Shown here: in pieces, positions 45,533 to 54,769 of the stretch
Numbering within the stretch: position 1 is the stretch's first letter
How the letters are laid out: each line of letters begins with the position of its first letter
Origin: Rossellomorea pakistanensis
Lineage (GTDB): Bacteria; Bacillota; Bacilli; Bacillales; Bacillaceae_B
Direction of reading: 5' to 3'
DNA: 64,000 nt
Assembly (NCBI RefSeq): GCF_016908495.1
Contig: NZ_JAFBDZ010000001.1
Coordinates: forward strand, 434,001 to 498,000
Translations under genes and position numbers: made by a program
The notes under the pieces: generated by a model
What the model was told of the DNA's origin: nothing
What the model saw: only the letters and a program-made list of their open reading frames with translations
Databases searched by the model: none

Positions 45533-46150
45533 CTATACAGAGTTATTATTGTTTTCAGATCGATTACAAGGAAGTTTTAGTCTCCATTTACAATGGACCG
45601 ATAACATACGAATAAATACAACGATAACAACTATGGTCGACAATTCAATAGGACTGCTCCACCCAGCCCATATGCCAATTGCACACAAAAATGTAAGTAT
45701 TGCATGGATTTCTTCCTTTAATGCAAGGGGGGTTCTACCCGCTAACAAATCTCGAACCATTCCTCCGCCAACACCAGTAAACATAGAAGCAATGACAATA
45801 ATGCCAAGATCATGTTGCAAACTTTCTGCTAACAGTGCTCCTTGTATCGCAAAGGAAGCAAGACCAATAGAGTCAAAGAAATATCCCCATCGTTTCCAAT
45901 GATGAACCCATTTCCTCTCAACAAATATAATTGTAGTTAGCGTTATGAGGACAATCAGTAAGGATTGACGATCCCATATATCAGAAATAGGTTCATCGAG
46001 AACTACGTTTCTAATCACTGATCCTCCATAAGACGTTGTAAGTCCAAGTACAAAGATTCCAATAAAAGAATATTTGGCCTGCATAGCAACAAATGCACCA
46101 CTGGCTGCATAAGCAATAATTCCAATTGTGTGTAAAACCGACCAAGTCAA
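45533..46150 (-). CDS. TRIC-type (UPF0126) membrane protein
   Basis: This 205-residue protein has two copies of a three-helix unit with glycine-rich GAFVAMQAKY/GSVIRNVVL and GALLAESLQHDLG/GGGMVRDLLAGRTPL. This is the UPF0126/TRIC cation channel-like family. It starts at TTG behind GGAGG. It may transport a cation or an amino acid; the role in the formate locus is not known. Confidence 0.88.
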   Translation of the reverse strand: MTWSVLHTIGIIAYAASGAFVAMQAKYSFIGIFVLGLTTSYGGSVIRNVVLDEPISDIWDRQSLLIVLITLTTIIFVERKWVHHWKRWGYFFDSIGLASFAIQGALLAESLQHDLGIIVIASMFTGVGGGMVRDLLAGRTPLALKEEIHAILTFLCAIGIWAGWSSPIELSTIVVIVVFIRMLSVHCKWRLKLPCNRSENNNNSV

Positions 46151-46375
46151 TTGACCCTTTCCTCCTTATTAATATGAAAACTTAGTCCTTATTCTCGAAG
46201 TCAGTGACTTGATTAAGATTTGTATAATAGTAAGGCTTTTTAAAAGGACCTCATCATTTAGTTATTTGATTTTACTAAAGATAATAATGACTCTTTATAT
46301 AGTTGATTGACCTAAAACATAATATTTAAAAGGAGAAAATTAATCTTATAATTTACCAACATCTCAAATTTCAAA

Positions 46376-46873
46376 TTAATTATTCCCCTGAGATTGCTCA
46401 TTTAATCCTGCCCCAATTCCTTGCAGTAAATATAAAGTAAAAGTTAAAGCACGGTTAACATCTTTGTCTCTCATGAGTTTTACTAATTCAAAAACACCCA
46501 TTTTTTGTTTTGATCGAAGTTCCTTCTCTGCTTTTTGAATTCCTCTCGTCATTCCGTTTATTATCTTTTTAGTCATTTCGGGATCGAGTTCTGTCAGTGC
46601 TCCAGCTGCAGCCATCCCATTGTTAATCGCATTGGTCACAGGTTGACGCAACAGTTGTCCTACCGCAATTTTTGCCACTTCTTCTTTCGCCTCAATAAGA
46701 CTATTAAGGGCTTCAAGAACACCACTTTCGTGAAGTTCTTGAAGAAGCTTAATCGTTTCTGTAATTCCATCTGCGTTATCTGCTAAATTTTGTACAACAC
46801 TTTCAAGGCGATCAGCCTGTTTTTCCTCTTCCGACAAAATAGGTTCTTTTATCTTGGTTATTGGTTTCGCCAT
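46376..46873 (-). CDS. DUF1641 family protein (YrhD-like)
   Basis: This 165-residue helical protein has the DUF1641 signature near AITNAINNGMAAAGALTELDP-like residues 78-100 and a C-terminal region LVKLMRDKDVNRALTFTLYL. Its ATG overlaps the formate dehydrogenase stop (TAATG), so the two are translationally coupled. In Bacillus DUF1641 genes accompany fdhF-type genes, presumably as an accessory or subunit; the exact role is unknown. Confidence 0.85.
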   Translation of the reverse strand: MAKPITKIKEPILSEEEKQADRLESVVQNLADNADGITETIKLLQELHESGVLEALNSLIEAKEEVAKIAVGQLLRQPVTNAINNGMAAAGALTELDPEMTKKIINGMTRGIQKAEKELRSKQKMGVFELVKLMRDKDVNRALTFTLYLLQGIGAGLNEQSQGNN

Positions 46874-49827
46874 TATTTCGTTCCCCCTGTTCTATTCACA
46901 TCTGCAATCGGTTCATAATCCTTTCGAGCCCACTTTCTATCTACCTGAACGCCCATTTGAGGATTTCGTTTTGCGTAACGCGGATTGTACATTGGCAGAG
47001 GCTTATTTCCTTTCAATTGAATTAATTCCATTTTTACTTTTGTCTGTTTATAGGCTGGTGTTTTTGTCCGAACATCGCCGACACTTCCAGTTAATAGATT
47101 GATAGCATTTTCATGACTGACAGAATGCATAGGGACATAAAGTTCTTTTCCTTGTACCCGATCTGTTACGATCGTACGAAGCTTAATCGCACCATAAGGT
47201 GACACAAGGCGTACAAGCGAGCCATCTTTTACACCACGTTCTCGGGAAAGTTCCGGCGAAACTTCTACGAATACCTCAGGTAACTTATATTGAATCCCTT
47301 TAGATTTATTCGTCATATTTCCTTCATGGAAATGTTCTAAAAGTCGTCCGTTATTCAATGTAAGGTCGAATTCATGTGAAAACTCGATAGGCGGAACATA
47401 TTCTACAAGGGAAAAACGAGCTTTTCCATCTGGAAAATTAAAACGTTTCGTAAAAAGAAGAGGCTCATCCGTACCATCTTGTTGTACTGGCCATAATAAA
47501 CTGTTCCATCCCTCAAGTCGTTCATACGATACACCTTCAAAGATTGGAGACAATCTTGCAATCTCATCCATAATTTCGCTTGGATGTTCATAATTCCAAT
47601 TAACACCCATATAATTCGCTATTTGTTGAATAATCCACCAATCTGGTTTCGATTCACCTAATGGATCAAGTGCACGATACAGCCGTTGAATGCGTCGCTC
47701 TGTATTTGTGAATGTTCCATCTTTCTCAAGTGACGGAGCTGCAGGCAAGACAACATCTGCAAATTGTGCTGTTTTCGTTAGAAACACATCCTGTACGACA
47801 AAAAATTCTAGTTTACAAAGTGTTTCATGCACATGGTTTGAGTTTGAATCGACCCATGCCATATCTTCACCCATTAGATACATGGCTTTTAATTTGCCCT
47901 TTTCCACTGCTTCTAACATTTCAATGTTCGTCAACCCTGGGTTATCGGAAATTTTGACTCCATATGCAAATCCAAACTTTGCTCGAGCCTTGTCGTCTGA
48001 TAGACGCTGATTTCCTGGAAGCCATTGTGGAAGGGTCCCCATGTCACAGGATCCCTGTACATTGTTATGTCCGCGAAGAGGATAGGCCCCTGCACCAGGA
48101 CGGCCAAAGTTTCCTGTTACTAGTAGAAGATTAGCGATAGCTGCTGATGTATGGGATCCTGCAACATTTTGAGTGACACCCATTCCCCATAAAATACATG
48201 TTCCATCTGCTTCGTGAATCATTCTGGCCGTTTCGATAAGATGTTCTTTTGAAAGACCCGTTACTTCCTCTGTATATTCAAGTGTGTATTTATCAAGGAG
48301 TTCAAGATACTCACTATATTGATTTACATGTTTTTCAATGAATTTTTCATCATGCCATCCTTGATCGATCATGTATTTGACAATAGCTGTTATCCACACA
48401 TAATCCGTTCCTTGCTTAGGATGTAAAAACAAATCAGAACGCTCAGCCATTTCATGTTTTCGAAGGTCAGAAACAATCAATTTTTGCCCGTGTAATTTCT
48501 TTGCACGCTTTACCCGAGTCGCTAACACTGGATGGCCTTCAGTTGGATTCGCACCAATAATGATGACCAGACCGCTACTTGCAATATCTTTAATGGTACC
48601 AGAGTCACCTCCGTATCCAACTGTCTCAAGCAACCCATCTGTGGCAGGAGACTGACAGTAACGTGAACAATTGTCAATGTTGTTTGATTCAAATACTTGA
48701 CGTGCTAATTTTTGCATAAGGTAGGAGTCTTCGTTTGTTGTCTTCGAGGAACTTACAAAACCGAGTGCATCTCCTCCGTACGTTTTTTTAATGCTACCCA
48801 TTTTTTCCGAAATTAATGTAAGTGCTTCATCCCAAGTTGCAGGGACAAACTCATTTCCTTTGCGAATTAAAGGAGTTGTAAGACGTTGCTCACTATTAAC
48901 AAAATCCCATCCGAACTTTCCTTTAACACAGGTAGAAACGCTATTTACAGGTCCGTTTTCAGTGGGTTCGATTTTTAAGATTTCACGTCCCTTTGTCCAT
49001 ACCTCAAAAGAACATCCTACTCCACAAAACGTACAAACGGTTTTGGTTTTCTTCGTCCGGGTCTCCCGCATCGATGCTTCTACTTCTGATAAGGCAAAAA
49101 TTGTCTTATAGTCCGGTTCGACTTCTTTAATAAGATCAACCATAGGGTTTAATAAATCTTTCGGAATGGCCGTCATATACCCAGCTTCACCCAGCATCGA
49201 TTTTTCCATTAGTGCATTACATGGACAAACCGTTGCACACTGTCCGCAAGATACACAGGAAGATTCATTGATGGATTTCCCATCATCCCAGATGACACGA
49301 GGCATTTCTCGTTCCCAATCGATTGTTAGGGTTTCATTAACCTGTAGATCTTGGCATACTTCTACACAACGCCCACAAAGAATACATTGGTCAGGATCGT
49401 ATCGATAAAAAGGATGTGACATATCTACTTCATATCCTTTTTCTCGGAATGGACGAGTTTGATGTTCAATTTCTAACATCTCAGCTGTATTATGCACTCG
49501 GCAATTCCCATTATTATTGTCGCAAACCGTACAATAAAGTAAGTGATTCTCCAAAATACGGTCCATTGCTTCTGTTTGTGCAGTTTTGGCCCGTTCTGAA
49601 GAAGTCAAAATATTCATTCCGTCCTCCATTTCCGTAGAACAGGCCCTCATAATTTTCCCATCAATCTCACACATACACGTATCACATGTTTGTATGGGAC
49701 CTAATTCCTCTGAATAACAGATATGCGGGTGTTCTATTTCTTGTTGCAAAAGATAATCGAGAATACGAATTCCTTTTACTGCCTCACGTTCCTCTCCATT
49801 AATCTTCACTCTCACTATTTCAGACAA
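46873..49827 (-). CDS. Formate dehydrogenase alpha subunit (YrhE/FdhF-type, molybdenum-dependent)
   Basis: This 984-residue protein has an N-terminal 2Fe-2S domain (Cys at about 37, 48, 51, 63), a Cys cluster near 99-109, two 4Fe-4S ferredoxin motifs CILCGRCVEVC (148-158) and CVSCGQCATVCPC (191-203), and a Mo-bisMGD domain opened by CTFCGVGC (265-272). CSRYCQSPATDG near 395 holds the cysteine that would ligate the metal; no selenocysteine is present. It is a cytoplasmic NAD(P)- or other-acceptor-linked formate dehydrogenase. It starts at TTG behind AAAGGGAGAG. Upstream lie a promoter, a structured leader and a terminator hairpin, suggesting attenuation control. Confidence 0.93.
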   Translation of the reverse strand: MSEIVRVKINGEEREAVKGIRILDYLLQQEIEHPHICYSEELGPIQTCDTCMCEIDGKIMRACSTEMEDGMNILTSSERAKTAQTEAMDRILENHLLYCTVCDNNNGNCRVHNTAEMLEIEHQTRPFREKGYEVDMSHPFYRYDPDQCILCGRCVEVCQDLQVNETLTIDWEREMPRVIWDDGKSINESSCVSCGQCATVCPCNALMEKSMLGEAGYMTAIPKDLLNPMVDLIKEVEPDYKTIFALSEVEASMRETRTKKTKTVCTFCGVGCSFEVWTKGREILKIEPTENGPVNSVSTCVKGKFGWDFVNSEQRLTTPLIRKGNEFVPATWDEALTLISEKMGSIKKTYGGDALGFVSSSKTTNEDSYLMQKLARQVFESNNIDNCSRYCQSPATDGLLETVGYGGDSGTIKDIASSGLVIIIGANPTEGHPVLATRVKRAKKLHGQKLIVSDLRKHEMAERSDLFLHPKQGTDYVWITAIVKYMIDQGWHDEKFIEKHVNQYSEYLELLDKYTLEYTEEVTGLSKEHLIETARMIHEADGTCILWGMGVTQNVAGSHTSAAIANLLLVTGNFGRPGAGAYPLRGHNNVQGSCDMGTLPQWLPGNQRLSDDKARAKFGFAYGVKISDNPGLTNIEMLEAVEKGKLKAMYLMGEDMAWVDSNSNHVHETLCKLEFFVVQDVFLTKTAQFADVVLPAAPSLEKDGTFTNTERRIQRLYRALDPLGESKPDWWIIQQIANYMGVNWNYEHPSEIMDEIARLSPIFEGVSYERLEGWNSLLWPVQQDGTDEPLLFTKRFNFPDGKARFSLVEYVPPIEFSHEFDLTLNNGRLLEHFHEGNMTNKSKGIQYKLPEVFVEVSPELSRERGVKDGSLVRLVSPYGAIKLRTIVTDRVQGKELYVPMHSVSHENAINLLTGSVGDVRTKTPAYKQTKVKMELIQLKGNKPLPMYNPRYAKRNPQMGVQVDRKWARKDYEPIADVNRTGGTK

Positions 49828-49859
49828 TGTAAAACTCTCCCTTTTTCCAAAATAAAAAA

Positions 49860-49911
49860 CCCGCCATAAAATAGTTTGTGTATGACTTTACACAAACTAT
49901 TTTATGGCGGG
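49860..49911 (-). terminator. Perfect 23-bp hairpin with T6 in front of formate dehydrogenase
   Basis: Arms at 49860-49882 and 49889-49911 are perfectly complementary with a 6-nt loop, CCCGCC at the base, and TTTTTT follows on the minus strand. It lies 32 bp before the start codon, so transcription must read through it to reach the gene. Confidence 0.85.
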
Positions 49912-50028
49912 CTAATATCTAAGCAGTTTATCCTACTAGTTTATCCGTCTCACCATATAAAATTTTTAAATAGGATATAGAAGTAAGCAATTGGGTATTA
50001 CTTAACATCCATGACCTTTTATACTATA
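49912..50028 (-). ncRNA. Structured 5' leader of the formate dehydrogenase operon (copy 1)
   Basis: Between the promoter and terminator are two blocks conserved with copy 2. Block A (49987-50009, minus AAGTAAT ACCCA ATTGCTT) makes a 7-bp stem with a 5-nt loop. Block B (49912-49960) includes CTAGTAG and CTGCTTAG, which pair with one bulge around GATAAA, and the single-stranded GAGACGGAT. The combination suggests a riboswitch or protein-binding attenuator. I recognise no known riboswitch class. Confidence 0.6.
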
Positions 50029-50057
50029 ATTATAATACTTTAAATATTTAAACTCAA
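50029..50057 (-). promoter_or_regulatory. Sigma-A promoter of the formate dehydrogenase leader
   Basis: Minus strand TTGAGT (50057-50052), 17-bp spacer, TATAAT (50034-50029). The sequence ATTTAAAGTATTATAAT is identical in copy 2. Confidence 0.75.
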
Positions 50058-50189
50058 TAACAAAATTACAAATTACATAGAAGAAGCAACAAAATCCCAT
50101 TGAAAGACAGTGGTTATTTCTTCTATTTTTTCTTCATATAATGTGTAAAATTGCTAAGAATCCAGTCAATTTAAAAAGTACGATTCTCT

Positions 50190-50426
50190 TTATCCTCCAC
50201 TCACTGGAGGGATAAATGCAATCGTATCTTGATCCTTTATCAATTCATCATCTGTTACAAAGCTTTCGTTGATAGCTGTCACAACTTGGTTTAAAGATGA
50301 AAGAGAGTATTTATTTTGAAGATACTGTTTTAGTTCGTGAACAGTTATATTATCCATTTCGACTATTTTTAATTCATTTAATCCAATTTCTTCACGTATT
50401 CCTGCAAAAAATAAAACCGTAATCAC
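50190..50426 (-). CDS. moaD: Molybdopterin synthase small subunit MoaD
   Basis: This 78-residue ubiquitin-like protein ends in the required Gly-Gly (FIPPVSGG). It is thiocarboxylated by the MoeB-type enzyme and donates sulfur to cyclic pyranopterin monophosphate within MoaD-MoaE. It overlaps moaE by 4 bp, so the two subunits are translationally coupled. It is the last gene of the cofactor operon before the formate dehydrogenase leader. Confidence 0.93.
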   Translation of the reverse strand: MITVLFFAGIREEIGLNELKIVEMDNITVHELKQYLQNKYSLSSLNQVVTAINESFVTDDELIKDQDTIAFIPPVSGG

Positions 50427-50893
50427 TTCTTAGTCCCCCTGCCTGGTTTTCCTTCTGGATATTTAATGGTCTCTAATTGATTTCCCATCCACATCGTTCC
50501 ATCTTCCCAAAATTCTTTTTTCCAAATAGGGACGATTTGTTTGATTCGTTCAATAGCATATTCATTTGCTTTGTACGCATTTCTACGATGTGCAGAGGAA
50601 ACCGCGATAACAACAGCGATATCTGTTATTTCTAATTCACCTATTCTATGAGTTATAGCAACCCATGTATCCGGCCATTGTTCCTTAATTTCTTTACCGA
50701 TTTGACTCAGCATTTTTACTGCCATTGATTCGTATGCTTGATATTCAAGAGATAACGTTCTCTTCCCTTTTGTAAATTCCCTCACAGTTCCAATAAAAAC
50801 TGTAATGGCACCGGCTTCTCTTCTGGAAACTTTATTGGTTACTTCTTCTATAGATATAGTGTCTTGTACAATATTAAATAAATCTTGTCCCAC
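50423..50893 (-). CDS. moaE: Molybdopterin synthase large subunit MoaE
   Basis: This 156-residue protein carries MoaE motifs GAITVFIGTVREFTKGK, LSLEYQAYESMAVKML, AITHRIGELEITDIAVVIAV, SSAHRRNAYKANEYAI and the catalytic-lysine region IVPIWKKEFWEDG. It forms the active site of molybdopterin synthase with MoaD. The start lies 4 bp after mobB. Confidence 0.95.
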   Translation of the reverse strand: MGQDLFNIVQDTISIEEVTNKVSRREAGAITVFIGTVREFTKGKRTLSLEYQAYESMAVKMLSQIGKEIKEQWPDTWVAITHRIGELEITDIAVVIAVSSAHRRNAYKANEYAIERIKQIVPIWKKEFWEDGTMWMGNQLETIKYPEGKPGRGTKK

Positions 50894-50897
50894 CTTT

Positions 50898-51416
50898 TTA
50901 CACCACTTCTTTCATTAAATAGTCTATATAGAGCTTTTCTTGATCTAATTGAAAAACTTGATGATCTTTAAGTATCTTTTTATCTAATTTAATATGACTA
51001 ATCACACACAGAATGTTTGTTACAGAATAGAGCAGTGAAAGATCTCTTTCATTCCGAATCAAAACCACTTTTGGGTAACATTCTTTTTTATATCCTTCAA
51101 CGAAGATGACATCGAGAGGGAAAACGTTATATAATTCAATCATTTCCTTAAGGTTCCAATTGTCAACTTTAGCAGATAATTGGAGGACGCCACCACCTAT
51201 TACACTTGAAACAATAGCACCTGCTTTATTATGACGGATGCAGTCTTTAGAAGAGGAATCATTATCAGGAACCCCTCCATGTCCATGATGCTTGATTGAT
51301 GCAACTTTTAGCCCTTCTTGTTCGGCTCTAGTAATTAGTTTTTCCATTAAGGTGGTTTTGCCGCTATTTTGAAACCCTACGATCTGTAGGATGGAACAAT
51401 GTATTCCCAAGGCCAT
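50898..51416 (-). CDS. mobB: Molybdopterin-guanine dinucleotide biosynthesis adaptor MobB
   Basis: This 172-residue P-loop protein starts MALGIHCSILQIVGFQNSGK with the Walker A GFQNSGKTTLMEKL, then the MobB-typical ASIKHHGHG. MobB binds GTP and assists MobA in attaching GMP to molybdopterin. It overlaps moeA by 40 bp. Notably no mobA gene is present in the window. Confidence 0.93.
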   Translation of the reverse strand: MALGIHCSILQIVGFQNSGKTTLMEKLITRAEQEGLKVASIKHHGHGGVPDNDSSSKDCIRHNKAGAIVSSVIGGGVLQLSAKVDNWNLKEMIELYNVFPLDVIFVEGYKKECYPKVVLIRNERDLSLLYSVTNILCVISHIKLDKKILKDHQVFQLDQEKLYIDYLMKEVV

Positions 51417-52672
51417 TCACTTCCTTGCACGTCTTCTAAAAGTAAAACATCAACAACCATTCCCTTTTGATACCCTCTTGACCCTCCTGGAAGAACAATA
51501 AATGCATCTGCTTTTGCTAAAGAGGAAACGGCACCGGATTTATTAAAGCCTGAAGGAGAAACGATTAATTGTCCGTCATTATAAGAAAGGGTACCTCTTA
51601 CAAATCGAGTAAATGGATTGGGTTTTACAAAATCCTCTCCTAAATAGGCGCTTTCTCTTTTTAAATGTGGTTTGTCATTGTATAAGTACGTTCGGATAAC
51701 TGGACGAACAAATAGTTCACATCCAACGTAGCAAGCAGAGGGATTTCCTGATAATCCAAATAATAGTTTCCCGTTCAGTTGAGCTACTGTTGTTACGCTC
51801 CCCGGTCTCATCGCTACTTTGTTAAAAAGAACAGATGCCCCTAGCTTGTCATAGATAGCTGGAAAATAATCATAGTCTCCTACAGACACTCCGCCTGTTG
51901 TAACAAGGATATCTACTTCGGATAAAGCATTTTCGACAGCAGCAAAACAGCTATCAAATTCATCGCTTAATTTACCGAGATATTTAACATCTCCTCCAGC
52001 TCTTTCAATTTGAGCCAGAATCATGAACGAATTGCTATTTTGAATTTTGCCTGGTGTGAGTGATTCGCTTACTTCAAGAAGTTCACTTCCAGTCGCTAAG
52101 ACCCCCACAACAGGCTTTTTGGCAACAGGTACCTTACTGTAACCGAATGTTGCTAATAGCGCTAAAACACCCGGATTGATATAGGTCCCTTTTTTTACTA
52201 AAATTGTTCCTTTTTTTGCATCTTCACCTTCAAAAGAGATGTTTTGCCCTTTGTTAAGAGAACGCTTGATTTCAATAAACTTCCGATTACCATCTGTAAA
52301 CTCTTTCACTAATTCAAGCATGACAACCGCATCACATCCCTCTGGAATCCCAGCACCGGTCATAATTCTAACAGCCTCAAATGCCCCAACTTGTCCATTA
52401 AAGACCATACCTGCACCGATTTCTCCCACTACTTGTAAAGATAGTGGATAATCAGAATTAGCTTTTTCTGTATCCTCTGCTCTAACAGCAAATCCATCAT
52501 ATGGAGAACGGTTAAACCAAGGAACATTGTGATCAGCTATTAAGTCTTCCGCTAAGAATCGGCCATGCGCTGATTCCAGTTGGATCATTTCCTTCATACC
52601 ATTTTGGGCATATTCCATTACTTTACGAACACATTCTCCTACAGAAATAGGGATTCGTTTTATTACCATCAT
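51377..52672 (-). CDS. moeA: Molybdopterin molybdenumtransferase MoeA
   Basis: This 431-residue protein has MoeA motifs: the N-terminal LESAHGRFLAEDLIADHNVP and FNRSPYDGFAVRAED, GILATGSEL-like GVLATGSELLEV, TTGGVSVGDYDY and LFGLSGNPSACYVGCELF. It inserts molybdate into adenylylated molybdopterin. It is long enough to include the C-terminal domain IV. It lies 14 bp after moeB. Confidence 0.95.
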   Translation of the reverse strand: MMVIKRIPISVGECVRKVMEYAQNGMKEMIQLESAHGRFLAEDLIADHNVPWFNRSPYDGFAVRAEDTEKANSDYPLSLQVVGEIGAGMVFNGQVGAFEAVRIMTGAGIPEGCDAVVMLELVKEFTDGNRKFIEIKRSLNKGQNISFEGEDAKKGTILVKKGTYINPGVLALLATFGYSKVPVAKKPVVGVLATGSELLEVSESLTPGKIQNSNSFMILAQIERAGGDVKYLGKLSDEFDSCFAAVENALSEVDILVTTGGVSVGDYDYFPAIYDKLGASVLFNKVAMRPGSVTTVAQLNGKLLFGLSGNPSACYVGCELFVRPVIRTYLYNDKPHLKRESAYLGEDFVKPNPFTRFVRGTLSYNDGQLIVSPSGFNKSGAVSSLAKADAFIVLPGGSRGYQKGMVVDVLLLEDVQGSEWPWEYIVPSYRS

Positions 52673-52686
52673 TCTTACTCCTTTTA

Positions 52687-53703
52687 TTAGCCTAATAGGC
52701 GATAATAAAGATTTTTAGCAAACTGGATGTTGTTGGTTCCATGAATAAAAACACGTCCATCTTTAAATATAACCATCCGATAGTCTTGAAGCTGGCAAGA
52801 TAATAGATAGGGATTTTTTGTTACTGAACCGTGAGATTTTAGTAATTTCTCTACTTTGTCAAAACTATATTCTAAAACTTTAGCAGGTCTAATTTGAACT
52901 GTATTTCGTCCACATAATACTTCTGTTTTTGTCTGATTTTCATATGATAAATATGGATAGGTTCTGTCTGTTCCACAAGATGGACAACTTTCTGTATTTA
53001 TGTTGTCTAAATTAATAGAATAATACTGGTTACTCCATACATCAAATGTCAAATAGGTTTTCCTTAATGTTAAAAAATCCTCTACAAAAATTTTAAATGC
53101 TTCTGTTACTTGATAAGCAGAAACAATTTGAACAGCCGGGCTAATAATTCCAGCTGTATCACATGTTGCACCTCCAGCAGGAACTCTTTTCAGGATACAA
53201 TTCAAACATGGTGTTCTTCCAGGAATAACTGTATAAGTGGCTCCATAACTTCCTACACATGAACCATAAACCCACGGAATGTTATGCTTATGTGAGAGAT
53301 CATTTAAAATAAATCGAATATCAAAATTATCTGTACCATCAATAATCATATCAACATTACTTAACAAATTTTCCAAATTATCATGTCTTACATCCATAAC
53401 AAGCGTTTCAATTTCAACTTCTGAATTAATTTGTTTCAAATGCTTTCCGGCAGCAATTGCTTTTGGAATTTTATTATCTGCATCTTTTTCAGTGTATAGC
53501 TGTTGCCGTTGCAAATTGCTCCATTCGACATAATCACGATCAATGATAGTTAACTTTCCAATTCCTGCTCTTACAAATGCTTCAGCACAAGCACTGCCTA
53601 ATGCCCCAGCTCCTACGATTAGTACCTGCTTTTGTCTGATTTTTTCTTGCCCTTTAAAACCAATTTGTTTGAACAGCTGTTGTCGCGAATAACGACTAGT
53701 CAA
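52687..53703 (-). CDS. moeB: ThiF/MoeB-type adenylyltransferase
   Basis: This 338-residue E1-like enzyme has the ATP-binding GAGALGSACAEAFVRAGIGK, DRDYVEWSNLQRQQL and GTDNFDIRFILND motifs, a catalytic-cysteine region GGATCDTAG, and a C-terminal CPSCG zinc site partner to CLNC. In this context it adenylates the C-terminus of MoaD; ThiS as an alternative partner cannot be excluded. ATG or GTG start lies near 53703 behind GGAAGGGAG. Confidence 0.9.
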   Translation of the reverse strand: MTSRYSRQQLFKQIGFKGQEKIRQKQVLIVGAGALGSACAEAFVRAGIGKLTIIDRDYVEWSNLQRQQLYTEKDADNKIPKAIAAGKHLKQINSEVEIETLVMDVRHDNLENLLSNVDMIIDGTDNFDIRFILNDLSHKHNIPWVYGSCVGSYGATYTVIPGRTPCLNCILKRVPAGGATCDTAGIISPAVQIVSAYQVTEAFKIFVEDFLTLRKTYLTFDVWSNQYYSINLDNINTESCPSCGTDRTYPYLSYENQTKTEVLCGRNTVQIRPAKVLEYSFDKVEKLLKSHGSVTKNPYLLSCQLQDYRMVIFKDGRVFIHGTNNIQFAKNLYYRLLG

Positions 53704-53984
53704 CGAACTCCCTTCCTTTCTTTCAAATTTAACTACTTCTCACATTTTGCTCAATATCATCGGCCGGTCTTATGAAAATGGGGTAACTCCTGGCAAAGAC
53801 TAAACGAAAAGGTCGTTTATTACTAGATGAAGTATTGGTTCTAACCGATCCTTTCTCTGCTAAAGAAAAGGTATTCATTAATATTAATAACCTAGAAGAA
53901 TGACTTGACTTTGAATAAGGAGTACAACATAAGATCACATTGCACACAACTTATATGGTGGATAGGATTATCAAATAAAAATAA
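53704..53984. other. Gap between moaC and moeB
   Basis: A plus-strand frame at about 53787-53903 reads LAKTKRKGRLLLDEVLVLTD then PFSAKEKVFININNLEE and a stop, with no start. It may be a small relic of an inserted gene. No terminator is seen. Confidence 0.3.
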
Positions 53985-54473
53985 TTACAATTCATGAAAA
54001 AAATCTCCACTTTTCCCTCCTGTTTTTTGTACTAAAAAGGTTTCTTTAATGACCATTGTTTTATCAACAGCTTTACACATATCATAAAAAGTAAGAGCAG
54101 CAATCGTTACGGCAGTTAAAGCCTCCATTTCAACTCCAGTTTGACCGTTGCACTTGATTGTAGCTTGTATAATTAAATCATACCCATTGTCTTGTTTATG
54201 ATAATTAAATGTAAAGTCACTTCCCTGCAGAATGACTGGATGACACATTGGAATAACATCCGCTGTTTTTTTGGCGGCCATAATCCCAGAAATCTGTGCT
54301 ACTTGAAGAGGATCCCCTTTTTTTATTAATCCATTTTCTATTGCTTCGAATAGTTGCTTTGATAAACCGATTGTACTTTGAGCAATAGCAGTCCGTGTGG
54401 TAATGTTTTTTTGAGAAATATCGACCATCTTAGGTCTTCCTTCTTTATTCCAATGTGAGAAATTACTCATCAT
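53985..54473 (-). CDS. moaC: Cyclic pyranopterin monophosphate synthase MoaC
   Basis: This 162-residue protein has MoaC motifs: the start MSNFSHWNKEGRPKMVDISQ, KKTADVIPMCHPVIL, NGQTGVEMEALTAV and TFYDMCKAVDK, ending in KTGGKSGDF. MoaC acts after MoaA in the first step of cofactor synthesis. Two ATGs (54473 and 54470) are equally possible. Confidence 0.95.
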   Translation of the reverse strand: MMSNFSHWNKEGRPKMVDISQKNITTRTAIAQSTIGLSKQLFEAIENGLIKKGDPLQVAQISGIMAAKKTADVIPMCHPVILQGSDFTFNYHKQDNGYDLIIQATIKCNGQTGVEMEALTAVTIAALTFYDMCKAVDKTMVIKETFLVQKTGGKSGDFFHEL

Positions 54474-54570
54474 TGCCTCCTTTGTATACCGAGATAATTA
54501 AAATCAGGTAATTTCATAAAAAACTAGAAATAAAGAAAAATTCTTAATTCAATTTACAGTTTAGAAAATA

Positions 54571-54615
54571 GGACTAACTTTACAGGATATAAGTAAACTT
54601 TAAAAGTTAGTCTCT
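54571..54615. terminator. Inverted repeat downstream of moaA
   Basis: GACTAACTTT and AAAGTTAGTC pair around a roughly 22-nt loop in the 296-bp moaA-moaC gap. There is only a short T-rich tail, so it may be a weak terminator. Confidence 0.4.
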
Positions 54616-54769
54616 TTTAAAAAACCACTACATTATTAAAGCAATGTTTTTAACCTCTTGTGTAGAATAGAAATTAATCGAAATAAAACTTTATTTCTAG
54701 TGAAAAATCCATTTATTTTTTATTCAAACATTAAAAAATACAGTAGTTCTACTTCATAAAATGATAATT

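Noticed and set aside
45441..45902. 153-codon plus-strand frame
   Set aside because: It is antisense to the TRIC-type gene and lacks a ribosome binding site.
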